A stretch of 64,000 bases of DNA from Microbispora rosea (GCF_900156315.1 NZ_FTNI01000037.1:26061-90060), one strand, 5' to 3'. Positions 7,991 through 15,756 are shown, numbered from the stretch's first letter. Made by a program: numbers and translations. Notes: generated from the letters alone by a model not told the origin.

Positions 7991-9232
7991 CTACCGCAGG
8001 TGGTCGCGACGGCGGGTCAGGTACGCGATCTCCGCGGTGTTGCCCGCCAGGCCGATGGCCTTGTCGTAGGCCGCGCGCGACTCATGATCACGGCCCAGCC
8101 GGCGCAGCAGGTCGGCACGGGTGGCGTGGTAGGCGTGATAGCCGGCCAACCGGGGCTCAAGACGGCCGACGGCCGCCAGCGCCACCTCCGGGCCGTCGAG
8201 CTCGGCGACCGCGATGGCCCGGTTGAGCGCGACGATCGGCGATGGGTCGAGGCGGACGAGCTGGTCGTAGAGGGCGAGGACCTGCGACCAGTCGGTGTCG
8301 CGCATGTCACGGGCGGAGGTGTGCACCGCGTTGATGGCCGCGAGAATCTGGTAGCGGCCCGGAGCCTCTCCGGCGGCGGCGGCCGCGAGGCGCTCGCGCA
8401 CCAGCCGGTGCCCCTCGGCGATCAGCGCCGCGTCCCAGGTCCCACGGTCCTGCTCGTCGAGAGCGACCAGTTGCCCGTCGGCCGAGACCCGTGCGGGGCG
8501 GCGGGCCTCGGTCAAAAGCATCAGCGCCAGCAGTCCGGCCACCTCACCGTCGTCGGGCAGGAGGACACGGATCAGGCGAGTGAGCCGGATCGCCTCGGCG
8601 GTCAGCTCGTGCCGTACGGGATCGGTGTCGGGGCCGGTGGCCAGGTAGCCCTCGTTGAACACGAGGTAGAGGACGGCGAGGACGCCGGAGACGCGCGCCG
8701 GGAGGTCCTCCGCCGACGGCACTCGATAGGGGATGCGGGCCGCCTTGATCTTGGCCTTCGCGCGGGTGATCCGCTGCCCCATGGCGCTCTCGGCCACCAG
8801 GAAGGCACGGGCGATCTCGGGCATGGTCAGGCCGGCGACCATGCGCAGCGTCAGCGCCACGCGACTCTCCATCGCCAGTGCCGGGTGACAGCAGGTGAAG
8901 ATCAGCCGGAGCCGGTCGTCGTCGATGGCGCCGACGGGCTCGCGCGGGTCGTCGTCGTAGACCATCTGAGCCTCCTTGTGCTTGTCGTCGCGTCTGCTCT
9001 CGCGCCGGATCCGGTCGATGGCCTTTCGGTTGGCGGTGGTGGTCAGCCAGGCGCCGGGATTGGGCGGCACGCCGTCGGCCGGCCACCGCTGGACGGCGGT
9101 CGCGAACGCCTCGGCGGCCGCCTCCTCGGCGATGTCGAGGTCACCGAACCGCCTGGTCAGGGCGGCGACCACCCGTGCCCATTCCTCGTGGTGGGCCTGG
9201 GTGATCGCCTCGCGGACGTCGATCCCGCTCAC
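7991..9232 (-). CDS. ECF42-type sigma factor (first of three)
   Basis: An RNA polymerase sigma factor of 413 residues: sigma-2 (about 1-85), sigma-4 (about 110-180), then a long C-terminal extension (DUF6596 plus TPR-like helices) that marks ECF42. Family signatures include FTCCHPAL, YLVFNEGYLA and ALYDQLVRLDPSPIVALNRAIA. It starts with a GTG overlapping the TGA of the DGPF gene (GTGA). There is no anti-sigma gene; in this group the C-terminal extension and DGPF partner replace it. It is probably the last gene of an operon starting at the RibD-like reductase. Confidence 0.93.
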   Translation of the reverse strand: MSGIDVREAITQAHHEEWARVVAALTRRFGDLDIAEEAAAEAFATAVQRWPADGVPPNPGAWLTTTANRKAIDRIRRESRRDDKHKEAQMVYDDDPREPVGAIDDDRLRLIFTCCHPALAMESRVALTLRMVAGLTMPEIARAFLVAESAMGQRITRAKAKIKAARIPYRVPSAEDLPARVSGVLAVLYLVFNEGYLATGPDTDPVRHELTAEAIRLTRLIRVLLPDDGEVAGLLALMLLTEARRPARVSADGQLVALDEQDRGTWDAALIAEGHRLVRERLAAAAAGEAPGRYQILAAINAVHTSARDMRDTDWSQVLALYDQLVRLDPSPIVALNRAIAVAELDGPEVALAAVGRLEPRLAGYHAYHATRADLLRRLGRDHESRAAYDKAIGLAGNTAEIAYLTRRRDHLR

Positions 9233-9552
9233 AGGAACGGTCGCACCTCGACTTTCCGGTTGCAGGCCTCGGACCCCTCGGTCGCCAGCCTGAGCGCCAC
9301 GTCGAGGTCGGCGGCCTCGATGATCCAGAAGCCGGCGAGGTACTCCTTCGACTCCAGGAAGGGCCCGTCGGTGACCATCGCCTCCCCGCCCCGGTTGTCG
9401 ATGACGGTGGCCGTGCTGGGCGAGGCGAGGCCGCCGGCGAAGACCCAGTGGCCCTCGGCCTGGAGCCGGTCGTTGAACACGTCGATCGCGGCGTCCTCCT
9501 CCGGGGTGGCGAGACCGGCCTGGTCGTGGATCACGGAAAGCAGGTACTGCAT
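9229..9552 (-). CDS. DGPF/YCII-domain protein partnered with ECF42 sigma
   Basis: A 107-residue dimeric alpha+beta barrel protein. The TDGPFLESKEYLAGFWIIEA motif is the DGPF signature after which the family is named. These proteins are almost always encoded beside ECF42 sigma factors; their biochemical role is not established. It overlaps the sigma start by 4 bases, so the pair is coupled. Confidence 0.93.
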   Translation of the reverse strand: MQYLLSVIHDQAGLATPEEDAAIDVFNDRLQAEGHWVFAGGLASPSTATVIDNRGGEAMVTDGPFLESKEYLAGFWIIEAADLDVALRLATEGSEACNRKVEVRPFL

Positions 9553-9602
9553 CTGAGGATCATCTCCTTGGGTGCCGGAACAAGTGGAGCCGCAACAGTG
9601 GT

Positions 9603-9638
9603 GTCAAGACAGCGATGTCAAGACGGTGGTGTCAAGAC
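9603..9638. repeat. three 14-bp-spaced TTGACA-bearing repeats
   Basis: GTCAAGAC occurs at 9603, 9617 and 9631, exactly 14 bp apart. On the minus strand, the direction of the DGPF/sigma genes, each reads GTCTTGAC; the first two are followed by A, so TTGACA appears three times counting the overlap. It lies in the 109-bp gap between the RibD-like gene and the DGPF gene. Confidence 0.85.
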
Positions 9639-9661
9639 TGGGGGCGTGCCGGTCGGGCGCT

Positions 9662-10282
9662 TCACGCCGTCGCATACTGCGGGCGCCCCGCCGGCCGGTA
9701 GACCTGGATCGTCACACCCTTGGAGTCCACGCGCGACTCGACCAGGTCGAGCGCATGATCCGGGCCCGCGTCCGGGAACAACCGCGCACCCTGGCCGAGA
9801 ATGACGGGAACGACGATCAGCGTCATCTCGTCGACCAGATCGTTCTCCAGCAGCCACCGGATCAGGATGCCGCTGCCGTGCACCTGCAGCTCACCGCCCG
9901 GCTTGGCCTTGAGGTCCGCGATGGCCGTCGCGAGGTCGCCGGACAGAACGGTGGTGCCCGACCAGGCCGGATCGGCGAGTGTGGCCGACGCGACGTACTT
10001 GGGTCGTGTGTTCAACGCCCGCACGACGGGCTCCCAGCCCGGCGCGTCCTGGACCGTCATGGTCCCCCACGCGCCGGCGAACAGTTCGTAGGTCCGCCGG
10101 CCGAACAGGAACGCGTCGGCGTGCTGGTAGGTCTGATTGATGAACGCGTGGGTCTCGTCGTCGCCCTTGCCCAGGGCCCATCCGCCGCGCTCGAATCCGT
10201 TCCTGCGGTCCTCGTCCGACGCGCCGCCGTTCCCCTGCGTCACTCCGTCGAGGGTGATCTGGGTGATGGTGGTCAGCTTCAT
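9662..10282 (-). CDS. RibD-C/dihydrofolate reductase-like protein
   Basis: A 206-residue protein of the RibD C-terminal (DHFR-like) fold, predicted NADPH-dependent reductase of unknown substrate. It contains MKLTTITQITLDGVTQG at the start, the LFGRRTYELFAGAWG core, and LQVHGSGILIRWLLENDLVDEMTLIVVPV. ATG 10282 has AGGAGAAGGAAG ahead of it; the longer frame reads through an ECF42-like promoter and was rejected. It is likely the first gene of an operon with the DGPF protein and sigma factor downstream. Confidence 0.9.
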   Translation of the reverse strand: MKLTTITQITLDGVTQGNGGASDEDRRNGFERGGWALGKGDDETHAFINQTYQHADAFLFGRRTYELFAGAWGTMTVQDAPGWEPVVRALNTRPKYVASATLADPAWSGTTVLSGDLATAIADLKAKPGGELQVHGSGILIRWLLENDLVDEMTLIVVPVILGQGARLFPDAGPDHALDLVESRVDSKGVTIQVYRPAGRPQYATA

Positions 10283-10335
10283 GATCGCGCTTCCTTCTCC
10301 TGGGCGCCGCCCCTCGTGGGCGGCCACACCCCTGC

Positions 10336-10362
10336 TACGAACACCGCCGCCTCGATCCGACA
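10336..10362 (-). promoter_or_regulatory. ECF42-type promoter for RibD-like/DGPF/sigma operon
   Basis: Reading on the minus strand: TGTCGG (10362-10357), 17-nt spacer, CGTA (10339-10336). Upstream is a TTGAAGAAATCCGG block that also precedes the promoter at 43191. It resembles the ECF42 consensus (TGTCGA at -35, CGA/TC at -10). Confidence 0.6.
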
Positions 10363-10512
10363 CCCGCCTTCCGGATTTCTTCAAAAACTTCACGAGGCGA
10401 CGACGCCGGCGATCACCCGAGCTCCCGCCACGCCCCAGGGGATGACGAGGTGAGCACTGAGCGTTACCATTTGATTACTGAGAGTAGGACAAAGGTCTGC
10501 CGAAGGAGTGTC

Positions 10513-10821
10513 ATGAAAAGGTTCGTCCTCGTCCCCGCCCTGACGGCCGCGACGATCGCGATCAGCGCCGGCGCCGCCTACGCCTCCCAGTACGTCGCCT
10601 ATGAGGGCCCCGGCTTCAGCGGCAGGTCGGTGGTCATCGACCGCTGCGGCGTGTCCAACATCCCCTTCCACGGGTCCTACCGCTGGTATGGCGACGGCCA
10701 GAGCGGCCGGATGTACAACCAGCCCGACGCGCAGGGCGTCGCCCACTTCACACTCGCCGCCGACAGGAACGCGGAGCAGAGGACTCCGGTCGGCTGGAAG
10801 AGCATCTTCATCGTCTGCTGA
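10513..10821 (+). CDS. secreted beta/gamma-crystallin-like (I36 inhibitor type) protein
   Basis: A 102-residue exported protein: a signal peptide (MKRFVLVPALTAATIAISAGAAYA) and then a single crystallin-like Greek-key unit with YEGPGFSGRSVVIDRCGV, typical of actinomycete crystallin/peptidase-inhibitor I36 proteins. Two Cys (in DRCGV and the C-terminal IVC) could form a disulfide. AAGGAG five bases before ATG 10513 fixes the start. A strong hairpin follows the stop. Function not known; extracellular inhibitor or structural protein. Confidence 0.85.
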   Translation: MKRFVLVPALTAATIAISAGAAYASQYVAYEGPGFSGRSVVIDRCGVSNIPFHGSYRWYGDGQSGRMYNQPDAQGVAHFTLAADRNAEQRTPVGWKSIFIVC

Positions 10822-10836
10822 CCCCGGCTCCGCCGC

Positions 10837-10868
10837 GTCCCGCCCCCGGTGCCCACCGGGGGCGGGAC
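10837..10868 (+). terminator. strong hairpin terminator after crystallin-like gene
   Basis: Perfect 15-bp stem: GTCCCGCCCCCGGTG (10837-10851) with CACCGGGGGCGGGAC (10854-10868), joined by only CC. There is no U-tract, as is common in actinomycete terminators. It lies 16 bases after the stop codon. Confidence 0.8.
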
Positions 10869-10986
10869 GTTTCCGCATTGCACGAAGACGACCGCGCTGC
10901 CCGAGGACGACCGCATGACATGAGGACGACCGCTCCCCCGGAAAACGCCGGTGCGTGCTGCAGGTGCCGGCTGAAAGACTGCGCGG

Positions 10987-11577
10987 ATGACCGCATGGGA
11001 ACCGAAGAATGACCTGCACCGCTATCTGCAAGCCGCCCGTGACGCTCTTCTGTGGAAGCTCGACGGGCTCTCCGAGTATGAGATCCGCCGCCCGCTGACG
11101 CCCACCGGCACCAACCTCCTGGGGCTCGTCAAGCACCTCGCGGGAGTGGAGGCGGGCTACTTCGGCGAGACCTTCGGGCGGCCGTTCGGCGAACCGCTGC
11201 CGTGGATAGCGGACGACGCCGAGGACAACGCCGACATGTGGGCGACCGCCGACGAGTCGCGTGACGACATCGCCGGGCTGTACCGCCGGGTGTGGCAGCA
11301 CGCGGACACCACGATCGCCGCGCTGGCGCTCGACGCGACCGGGCGCGTGCGGTGGTGGCCGGACGAGCGGAGCGAGGTCACGCTGCACCAGATCCTCGTG
11401 CACGTGATCGCCGAGACCAACCGGCACGCCGGCCACGCCGACATCGTCAGGGAGCTCATCGACGGAGAGGCCGGGATGCGGGACGGCAACCTCAACCTGC
11501 CCTCCGGTGATCAGAAGTGGTGGGAGGACTACCGCAACCGACTGGAGCAGACGGCGCGGGAAGCCGGCCGGGGCTGA
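10987..11577 (+). CDS. DinB/DUF664 family protein
   Basis: A 196-residue four-helix-bundle protein of the DinB superfamily, which includes mycothiol- and bacillithiol-dependent metal enzymes. Likely metal ligands are His in LVKHLAGVEAGYF and the two His in AETNRHAGHADIVRELIDG. Length is normal for the family. No thiol-metabolism genes are adjacent, so the substrate is unknown. A broken paralogue lies at 57.5 kb. Confidence 0.9.
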   Translation: MTAWEPKNDLHRYLQAARDALLWKLDGLSEYEIRRPLTPTGTNLLGLVKHLAGVEAGYFGETFGRPFGEPLPWIADDAEDNADMWATADESRDDIAGLYRRVWQHADTTIAALALDATGRVRWWPDERSEVTLHQILVHVIAETNRHAGHADIVRELIDGEAGMRDGNLNLPSGDQKWWEDYRNRLEQTAREAGRG

Positions 11578-11805
11578 GCCCACACCACGTCACTCCGATC
11601 GTCGCGGCGGCCGGGAGCCCCTGACCGGCGCCCGGCGGCCTGCCGGGCGGCCCCGCCGAGCGGGACGAGGGAGGTCAGGGCGCACCCCCGGCGCCGCCGC
11701 GCCGAGCCCGGCCTCCGGAACTGGCCGAAAGTACGGTCGCGGGCGGCCGGAACCATGCTTCCGGCCGATAACGGCGAAGGGCCGCCGCCCGCAGGATGAG
11801 GCCCC

Positions 11806-12855
11806 ATGCATCGTGAGAACGTCACCTCCCCCGCCGTGCACCTGCGGCCCGGCGAGGGCGGCCACGCCACCACCTCGGCGGGCCGCCCGCGCATCGCCGC
11901 ACTCGACGTCGTGCGCGGGTTCGCCCTCTGCGGGATCCTGCTCGCCAACGTCCAGCCGATCGCCGCGACCGGCGCGTTCGTCCCGCCGTCCACCCCCGGG
12001 GGAAGCGAGGCCGCCTGGCTCGGAGTGCTCGTCGAGCAGCGCTTCTTCCCGATCTTCTCCCTGCTCTTCGGCGTCGGTTTCTCGCTGCTGCTGGACTCCG
12101 CGGCCACCCGCACCGCCCGCCCGCGGGTGATCCTGCTGCGACGGCTCCTGGCGCTGCTCGCGCTTGGCGTGGCGCACTTCCTGCTGCTGTGGCACGGCGA
12201 CATCCTGAGCACCTACGCCGTCATCGGCCTGCTGGTGCTGCTGCCCTCGACCTGGCTGCCCCGTCTGGCCGTCGCCGCCCTCGCTCCCGCGTTCATCGCG
12301 GTGTCGCTGCTCGTCGGAGGCGACCGGTTCGCCCTGATCGCCGGACTGTTCCTGCTGGGCTCGGCGCTGGTCCGCTATGGCGTGATCGACCGGCTGGAGC
12401 AGTCGGCGCGCGTGCCCGCCACGCTCGGGCTGGTCCTGGCCGCCGCCGCGGCGCCCGTGCTGTGGCTCCAGGCCCGGTCCGACCCGGCCGGCCGCGCCTT
12501 CGGCATTTCACTGGCCGGGGCCGGACTGCTGATCGCCGGGGTGTACGTCTGCGCCCTGCTGGTTGTGCTCAGGACGCCGCTGCGTCCGGTGCTGCGGGCC
12601 GTGTTCGCACCCCTCGGGCGGATGGCGCTGACCAACTACCTGTCCGCGACGGTCCTCGTGCTGGTGGCGGGCCGCGCCCTCGGCAGCCCGCCGCACACCT
12701 GGCCGGTCGCGGCCGTGCCCCTGATCGCCGGCGTCATCCTCGCCGTCCAATGGGTGTGGTCCACCCTGTGGCTGCGCCGCTACCGGCAGGGCCCGCTGGA
12801 ATGGCTGTGGCGCTGGGCCACCTGGACCCGCCGGCCGCCCCTGCGCCGGGAGTAG
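11806..12855 (+). CDS. DUF418 membrane protein
   Basis: A 349-residue integral membrane protein. After a short cytoplasmic N-terminus comes RIAALDVVRGFALCGILLAN, typical of DUF418/heparan-alpha-glucosaminide acetyltransferase-like proteins; then about seven more hydrophobic segments and the DUF418 C-terminal block (GRMALTNYLSATVL ... WSTLWLRRYRQGPLEWLWR). Function unknown; an acyl-transfer role is suggested by fold. The 228-bp gap upstream (11578-11805) is GC-rich and shows no gene. Confidence 0.9.
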   Translation: MHRENVTSPAVHLRPGEGGHATTSAGRPRIAALDVVRGFALCGILLANVQPIAATGAFVPPSTPGGSEAAWLGVLVEQRFFPIFSLLFGVGFSLLLDSAATRTARPRVILLRRLLALLALGVAHFLLLWHGDILSTYAVIGLLVLLPSTWLPRLAVAALAPAFIAVSLLVGGDRFALIAGLFLLGSALVRYGVIDRLEQSARVPATLGLVLAAAAAPVLWLQARSDPAGRAFGISLAGAGLLIAGVYVCALLVVLRTPLRPVLRAVFAPLGRMALTNYLSATVLVLVAGRALGSPPHTWPVAAVPLIAGVILAVQWVWSTLWLRRYRQGPLEWLWRWATWTRRPPLRRE

Positions 12856-12898
12856 ACGGCGTCACGGATCCGACGGCGTCACAGGTGGACGGCGTCAC
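12855..12898. repeat. three GACGGCGTCAC direct repeats between convergent genes
   Basis: GACGGCGTCAC starts at 12855, 12872 and 12888 (periods 17 and 16). The first begins in the DUF418 stop codon and the third contains the stop of the convergent azoreductase gene, so the array fills the whole 3'-3' junction. Confidence 0.85.
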
Positions 12899-13620
12899 AG
12901 TCGTGAGCCGAGATCCTGCGGGAACGCCCGGTCGCCCTCCCCGCCGCCGGCCAGCACGCGCACCGCGGCGTACGCGTCGGCGAGCGACCTGTCGCCCAGC
13001 TCGCGGAAGCGGGCCAGCGCGGGGACGTCCCCGGCGCGGGTCATCTCGGCCTGCACGACGTGCAGGTTCTCCTCGGCCACCCCGAGTTCGCGGAAGTACG
13101 TCCGCAGGTAGGGCGTCTGGAAGTCCAAGCCCTCCCGCGGGGTGCCGGGACCGTAGGCGCCGCCCCTGGCGGCGACCACGACCACCGTCGTGTCGCGCAG
13201 GCGGCCGGCCTCCGTGACGGGATCGACGTACGCTCCCGGGAACGTCACCCGGTCGATCCACGCCTTGAGCGCGGCCGGCACCGTGAAGTTGTACATCGGG
13301 ACGCCGACCAGCACGGTGTCCGCCGCCAGCAGCTCCCTGATCAGCGGCAGCGTCAGCGCCCATTCGCGTTCTTCGGCCGGGCCGCCGGTCATCGCGGTCA
13401 CCCGCGCGAGCGGGACGACCCCGTGCCGCTCCACCCGGCGGCCGAGGGTTGTGTAGGCGTGGGACACCAGCGGCACGGGGTCGGCCGTCAGATCCCGATA
13501 GCGGTACCCGCTCGTTCCGTGCCGCCGGCACCAGGCATCGGCGAACGACGCCGTCAGCCGCCGGGTGACCGAATCGCCCGCGAGGCTCGCGCTGGAATCG
13601 ACATGCAGCAATGACGTCAC
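12895..13620 (-). CDS. azoR: FMN-dependent NADH-azoreductase family flavoprotein
   Basis: A flavodoxin-fold quinone/azo reductase of 241 residues. LLHVDSSASLAGDSVTRRL is the FMN phosphate-binding start; VGVPMYNFTVPAALKAWIDR and VVAARGGAYGPG are signature segments. GTG start with AGGAGAGG upstream. Divergent from an ECF41 sigma factor; ECF41 genes are typically next to such small redox enzymes, so it may be part of that regulon. I see no ECF41-type promoter pointing at it, only at the sigma gene. Confidence 0.92.
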   Translation of the reverse strand: MTSLLHVDSSASLAGDSVTRRLTASFADAWCRRHGTSGYRYRDLTADPVPLVSHAYTTLGRRVERHGVVPLARVTAMTGGPAEEREWALTLPLIRELLAADTVLVGVPMYNFTVPAALKAWIDRVTFPGAYVDPVTEAGRLRDTTVVVVAARGGAYGPGTPREGLDFQTPYLRTYFRELGVAEENLHVVQAEMTRAGDVPALARFRELGDRSLADAYAAVRVLAGGGEGDRAFPQDLGSRL

Positions 13621-13621
13621 C

Positions 13622-13648
13622 TGTCACCTCTCCTGCCTCGTGTACGTC
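13622..13648 (+). promoter_or_regulatory. ECF41-type promoter of the sigma gene
   Basis: TGTCACC (13622-13628), exactly 16 nt, then CGTC (13645-13648). This matches the ECF41 consensus as I recall it, TGTCACA-N16-CGTC, with one mismatch. It lies 36 bases before the sigma start codon and implies autoregulation. Confidence 0.7.
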
Positions 13649-13684
13649 ATGGTGGTGACGAGGCGGGCGGGGGAAAGGTGACCG

Positions 13685-14683
13685 ATGGGCGAGCACGACG
13701 GGCTGGCGGAGCTGTTCGAGACCTACCGTCCGCATCTGCGCGCGGTCGCCCACCGGATGCTCGGCACCGGCGGCGAGGCCGACGACGCCGTCCAGGAGAC
13801 CTGGCTGCGGCTGAGCCGCTCCGACGTCGGCGGGGTCGCCAACCTGGGCGGATGGCTGACGACGGTCGTCTCCCGCGTGTCCCTCGACATGCTGCGCGCC
13901 CGCGCCCGCCGGGAGGAGGCCGCGCCGCGGCCGTACGACCGGGGGCGGGACGGCCAGGCGGTCGACGGCAGCGAGTGGGACAGCAGGGCGTTGGACGGCG
14001 GGGGCGACCCCGAGCAGGAGGCGGTGCTGGCCGACTCCGTGGGCCGGGCGCTGCTCGTGGTGCTCGACACGCTGCCTCCCGCCGAACGGGTCGCGTTCGT
14101 GCTCCACGACGTCTTCGCCGTGCCGTTCGACCAGATCGGCCCCATCGTGGGCCGGTCGCCGGTCGCCGCCAAGAAGCTCGCCAGCCGGGCACGCCACCGG
14201 CTGCGGGGCAGACCGGAGGCCGCGGGCGCTGAGGCCGCGCGGCACCGGCGCGTCGTGGACGCCTTCCTCATCGCCTCGCGCGAGGGCGACATGGACGCGC
14301 TGATGGCGGTGCTGGCGCCCGAAGTGGTGCGCAGGGCCGATCCGGCTGCGTTGCCCCCGGGTGTGCCGGCGGTGGTGCGCGGTGCGCGGGCGGTCGCGCA
14401 GGAGACCGTCGTCCTCGGCCGGCGGGCCCGGTTCGCCGAACCGGCGCTCGTCAACGGGGCCGTGGGCGTGGTGGTGGCGCCGCACGGCCGGCTGCTGCTC
14501 GCTCTCGCACTGGCGGTGGAAGGGGAGCGGATCGCCGAGATCGACGTGGTGGCCGACCCCGCGCGCCTGCACGCGCTGGATCTCGCCCTTCTCGACCCTG
14601 CCCTTCTCGACCCTGCCTTCCCGGATCCTGCCTTCCTGGACCCTGCTTCTCTGGGCCCCGCCTTTCCGGGCCCCGCGATGTGA
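13685..14683 (+). CDS. ECF41 (SigJ-like) sigma factor with repeat tail
   Basis: A 332-residue sigma factor: sigma-2 (about 8-75, ending in AVAHRMLGTGGEADDAVQETWL), sigma-4 (about 115-175, LPPAERVAFVLHDVFAVPFDQI), and a fused SnoaL-like regulatory domain (about 190-300), the ECF41 layout. The normal end of the domain (EIDVVADPARLHAL) is followed by an unusual 33-residue tail of LDPA/F pentapeptides encoded by 15-bp repeats. The linker between sigma-2 and sigma-4 (about 80-110) is also long. It has its own ECF41-type promoter. Confidence 0.92.
   Translation: MGEHDGLAELFETYRPHLRAVAHRMLGTGGEADDAVQETWLRLSRSDVGGVANLGGWLTTVVSRVSLDMLRARARREEAAPRPYDRGRDGQAVDGSEWDSRALDGGGDPEQEAVLADSVGRALLVVLDTLPPAERVAFVLHDVFAVPFDQIGPIVGRSPVAAKKLASRARHRLRGRPEAAGAEAARHRRVVDAFLIASREGDMDALMAVLAPEVVRRADPAALPPGVPAVVRGARAVAQETVVLGRRARFAEPALVNGAVGVVVAPHGRLLLALALAVEGERIAEIDVVADPARLHALDLALLDPALLDPAFPDPAFLDPASLGPAFPGPAM
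14585..14674 (+). repeat. six 15-bp in-frame repeats at the end of the sigma gene
   Basis: Six units encode A-L/F-L/P-D/G-P; the first two (GCCCTTCTCGACCCT) are identical and later ones drift. The array starts near the domain end and runs to the penultimate codon, so copy-number change keeps the frame. Confidence 0.9.
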
Positions 14684-14748
14684 GGGTGCGCCCGCGGCCT
14701 GGTGTAGGGTGCCGCTCACGGCGGCGACGACGCGAGGAGGTGAGCCCC

Positions 14749-14802
14749 ATTACCGCTGAACAGGTCGGGTGCTCCCTTCTCCCCATGCGTTCGGTCGCGT
14801 AG
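14749..14802 (+). CDS. putative leader peptide with ATT start
   Basis: A 17-codon open frame (ITAEQVGCSLLPMRSVA, ATT as start) ending in TAG at 14800-14802. GAGGAGG at 14734-14740 is a near-perfect Shine-Dalgarno eight bases before the ATT, whereas the in-frame GTG at 14740 overlaps it and is too close. Nothing else explains so strong a ribosome site 110 bases before the methyltransferase. Its codons 7-10 form one arm of the attenuator described next. AUU starts are rare, so this needs proof. Confidence 0.5.
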   Translation: MTAEQVGCSLLPMRSVA

Positions 14803-14849
14803 AGGCAGGCGACCGCGGGAGCGCCCTCTGCACACCGAAAGGCTCTCCC
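14764..14849 (+). promoter_or_regulatory. translational attenuator-like RNA ahead of methyltransferase
   Basis: Mutually exclusive helices are visible. A: 14767-14776 pairs with 14817-14826 (10 bp, one G-U). B: 14817-14825 pairs with 14841-14849 (8 of 9), burying the bases just before the TTG start and part of its GAAAGG ribosome site. C: 14792-14798 pairs with 14809-14815 (7 bp perfect), with the leader stop codon in the loop. This resembles leader-peptide control of resistance methyltransferases. Confidence 0.5.
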
Positions 14850-15677
14850 TTGTCACTGTCCTTCTCCCCCGCTCCTTCTCCGATCGTGGCCCGGCTGCGC
14901 GCCGCCGGATGCGTGTTCGCCGAGGACGAGGCCCGTCTGCTGGTCTCCGCCGCGCGTACGCCCGCCGAGCTCGACGACATGGTGGACCGGCGCGCCCGCG
15001 GCCTTCCCCTGGAGCACGTCCTCGGGTGGGCCGAGTTCTGCGGTCTCCGGCTGGCCGTGGACCCGGGGGTCTTCGTGCCCCGGCCGCGCAGCGAGTTCCT
15101 GGTCCGCCAGGCCGCCGCACTGGCCCGGCCGGGCGCCGTCGTCGTCGACCTGTGCTGCGGCTCGGGCGCGCTCGGCGCGGCGCTGGCCGCCGCCGTCGGG
15201 CCGGTCGAGCTGCATGCCGTGGACGTCGATCCCGCCGCCGTACGCTGCGCCCGCCGCAACCTCGCCGCGACCGGTGGCAGGGTCGTGGGGGGCAGGGCCA
15301 TGGGAGGCGGCGTGTACGAGGGCGACCTGTACGAGGCCCTGCCGGCCGACCTGCGGGGCCGGGTGGACGTCCTGCTCGCCAGCCCGCCGTACGTGCCCAC
15401 CGGCGCGATCGGGCTGCTGCCGCCGGAGGCGCGTGTGCACGAGCCGCAGGTCGCGCTCGACGGCGGCGCGGACGGGCTCGACATCGTACGGCGGGTCGTC
15501 GACGAGGCGGCTGCCTGGCTCGCGCCCGGCGGCCACCTGCTGGTGGAGACGAGCGAGGGCCAGGCCCGGGCGACCACCGACGCCGTGTCCCGCGCGGGGC
15601 TCACCGCGCGCCTGACGTACGACGAGGAACTGGACGCGACCACCGTGATCGGAACCAGGCCGAGCCCCGCCGGCTGA
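14850..15677 (+). CDS. HemK/PrmC-like N5-glutamine methyltransferase family protein
   Basis: A class I SAM methyltransferase of about 275 residues. The N-terminal helical substrate domain includes LPLEHVLGWAEFCGLRLAVDPGVFVPRPRSE, motif I is VVDLCCGSGALG, and the catalytic motif is LLASPPYVP, replacing the canonical NPPY with SPPY. It is therefore a divergent paralogue, not the housekeeping PrmC. TTG start at 14850 follows GAAAGG. Upstream lies a leader peptide and attenuator. Targets could be a glutamine in a protein or an rRNA/drug-related substrate; I cannot tell. Confidence 0.85.
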   Translation: MSLSFSPAPSPIVARLRAAGCVFAEDEARLLVSAARTPAELDDMVDRRARGLPLEHVLGWAEFCGLRLAVDPGVFVPRPRSEFLVRQAAALARPGAVVVDLCCGSGALGAALAAAVGPVELHAVDVDPAAVRCARRNLAATGGRVVGGRAMGGGVYEGDLYEALPADLRGRVDVLLASPPYVPTGAIGLLPPEARVHEPQVALDGGADGLDIVRRVVDEAAAWLAPGGHLLVETSEGQARATTDAVSRAGLTARLTYDEELDATTVIGTRPSPAG

Positions 15678-15694
15678 GGCGGCCGGGACGGCGG

Positions 15695-15721
15695 AAACCG
15701 GTTGATCGGCTTCGGGCGCCC
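15695..15721 (+). repeat. 27-bp repeat copy 1, upstream of fructosamine-kinase gene
   Basis: AAACCGGTTGATCGGCTTCG plus GGCGCCC matches 16711-16737 with one mismatch. It lies 36-62 bases before the kinase GTG start and is followed by a small GCCCG/CGGGC hairpin. Confidence 0.85.
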
Positions 15722-15756
15722 GTGTCCGGGCCTTTGGGGAGTAGAGGAGCTCACCC

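Noticed and set aside
7688..9556. 622-residue plus-strand frame antisense to the first ECF42 sigma gene
   Set aside because: No domain, and the sigma/DGPF pair on the other strand is unambiguous.
12734..14719. 661-residue minus-strand frame across azoR and the ECF41 gene
   Set aside because: Antisense to the sigma gene and out of frame with azoR; composition typical of shadow translation.
14740..14802. GTG at 14740 as start of the leader peptide
   Set aside because: It overlaps the GAGGAGG ribosome site itself; the ATT eight bases downstream is better spaced.
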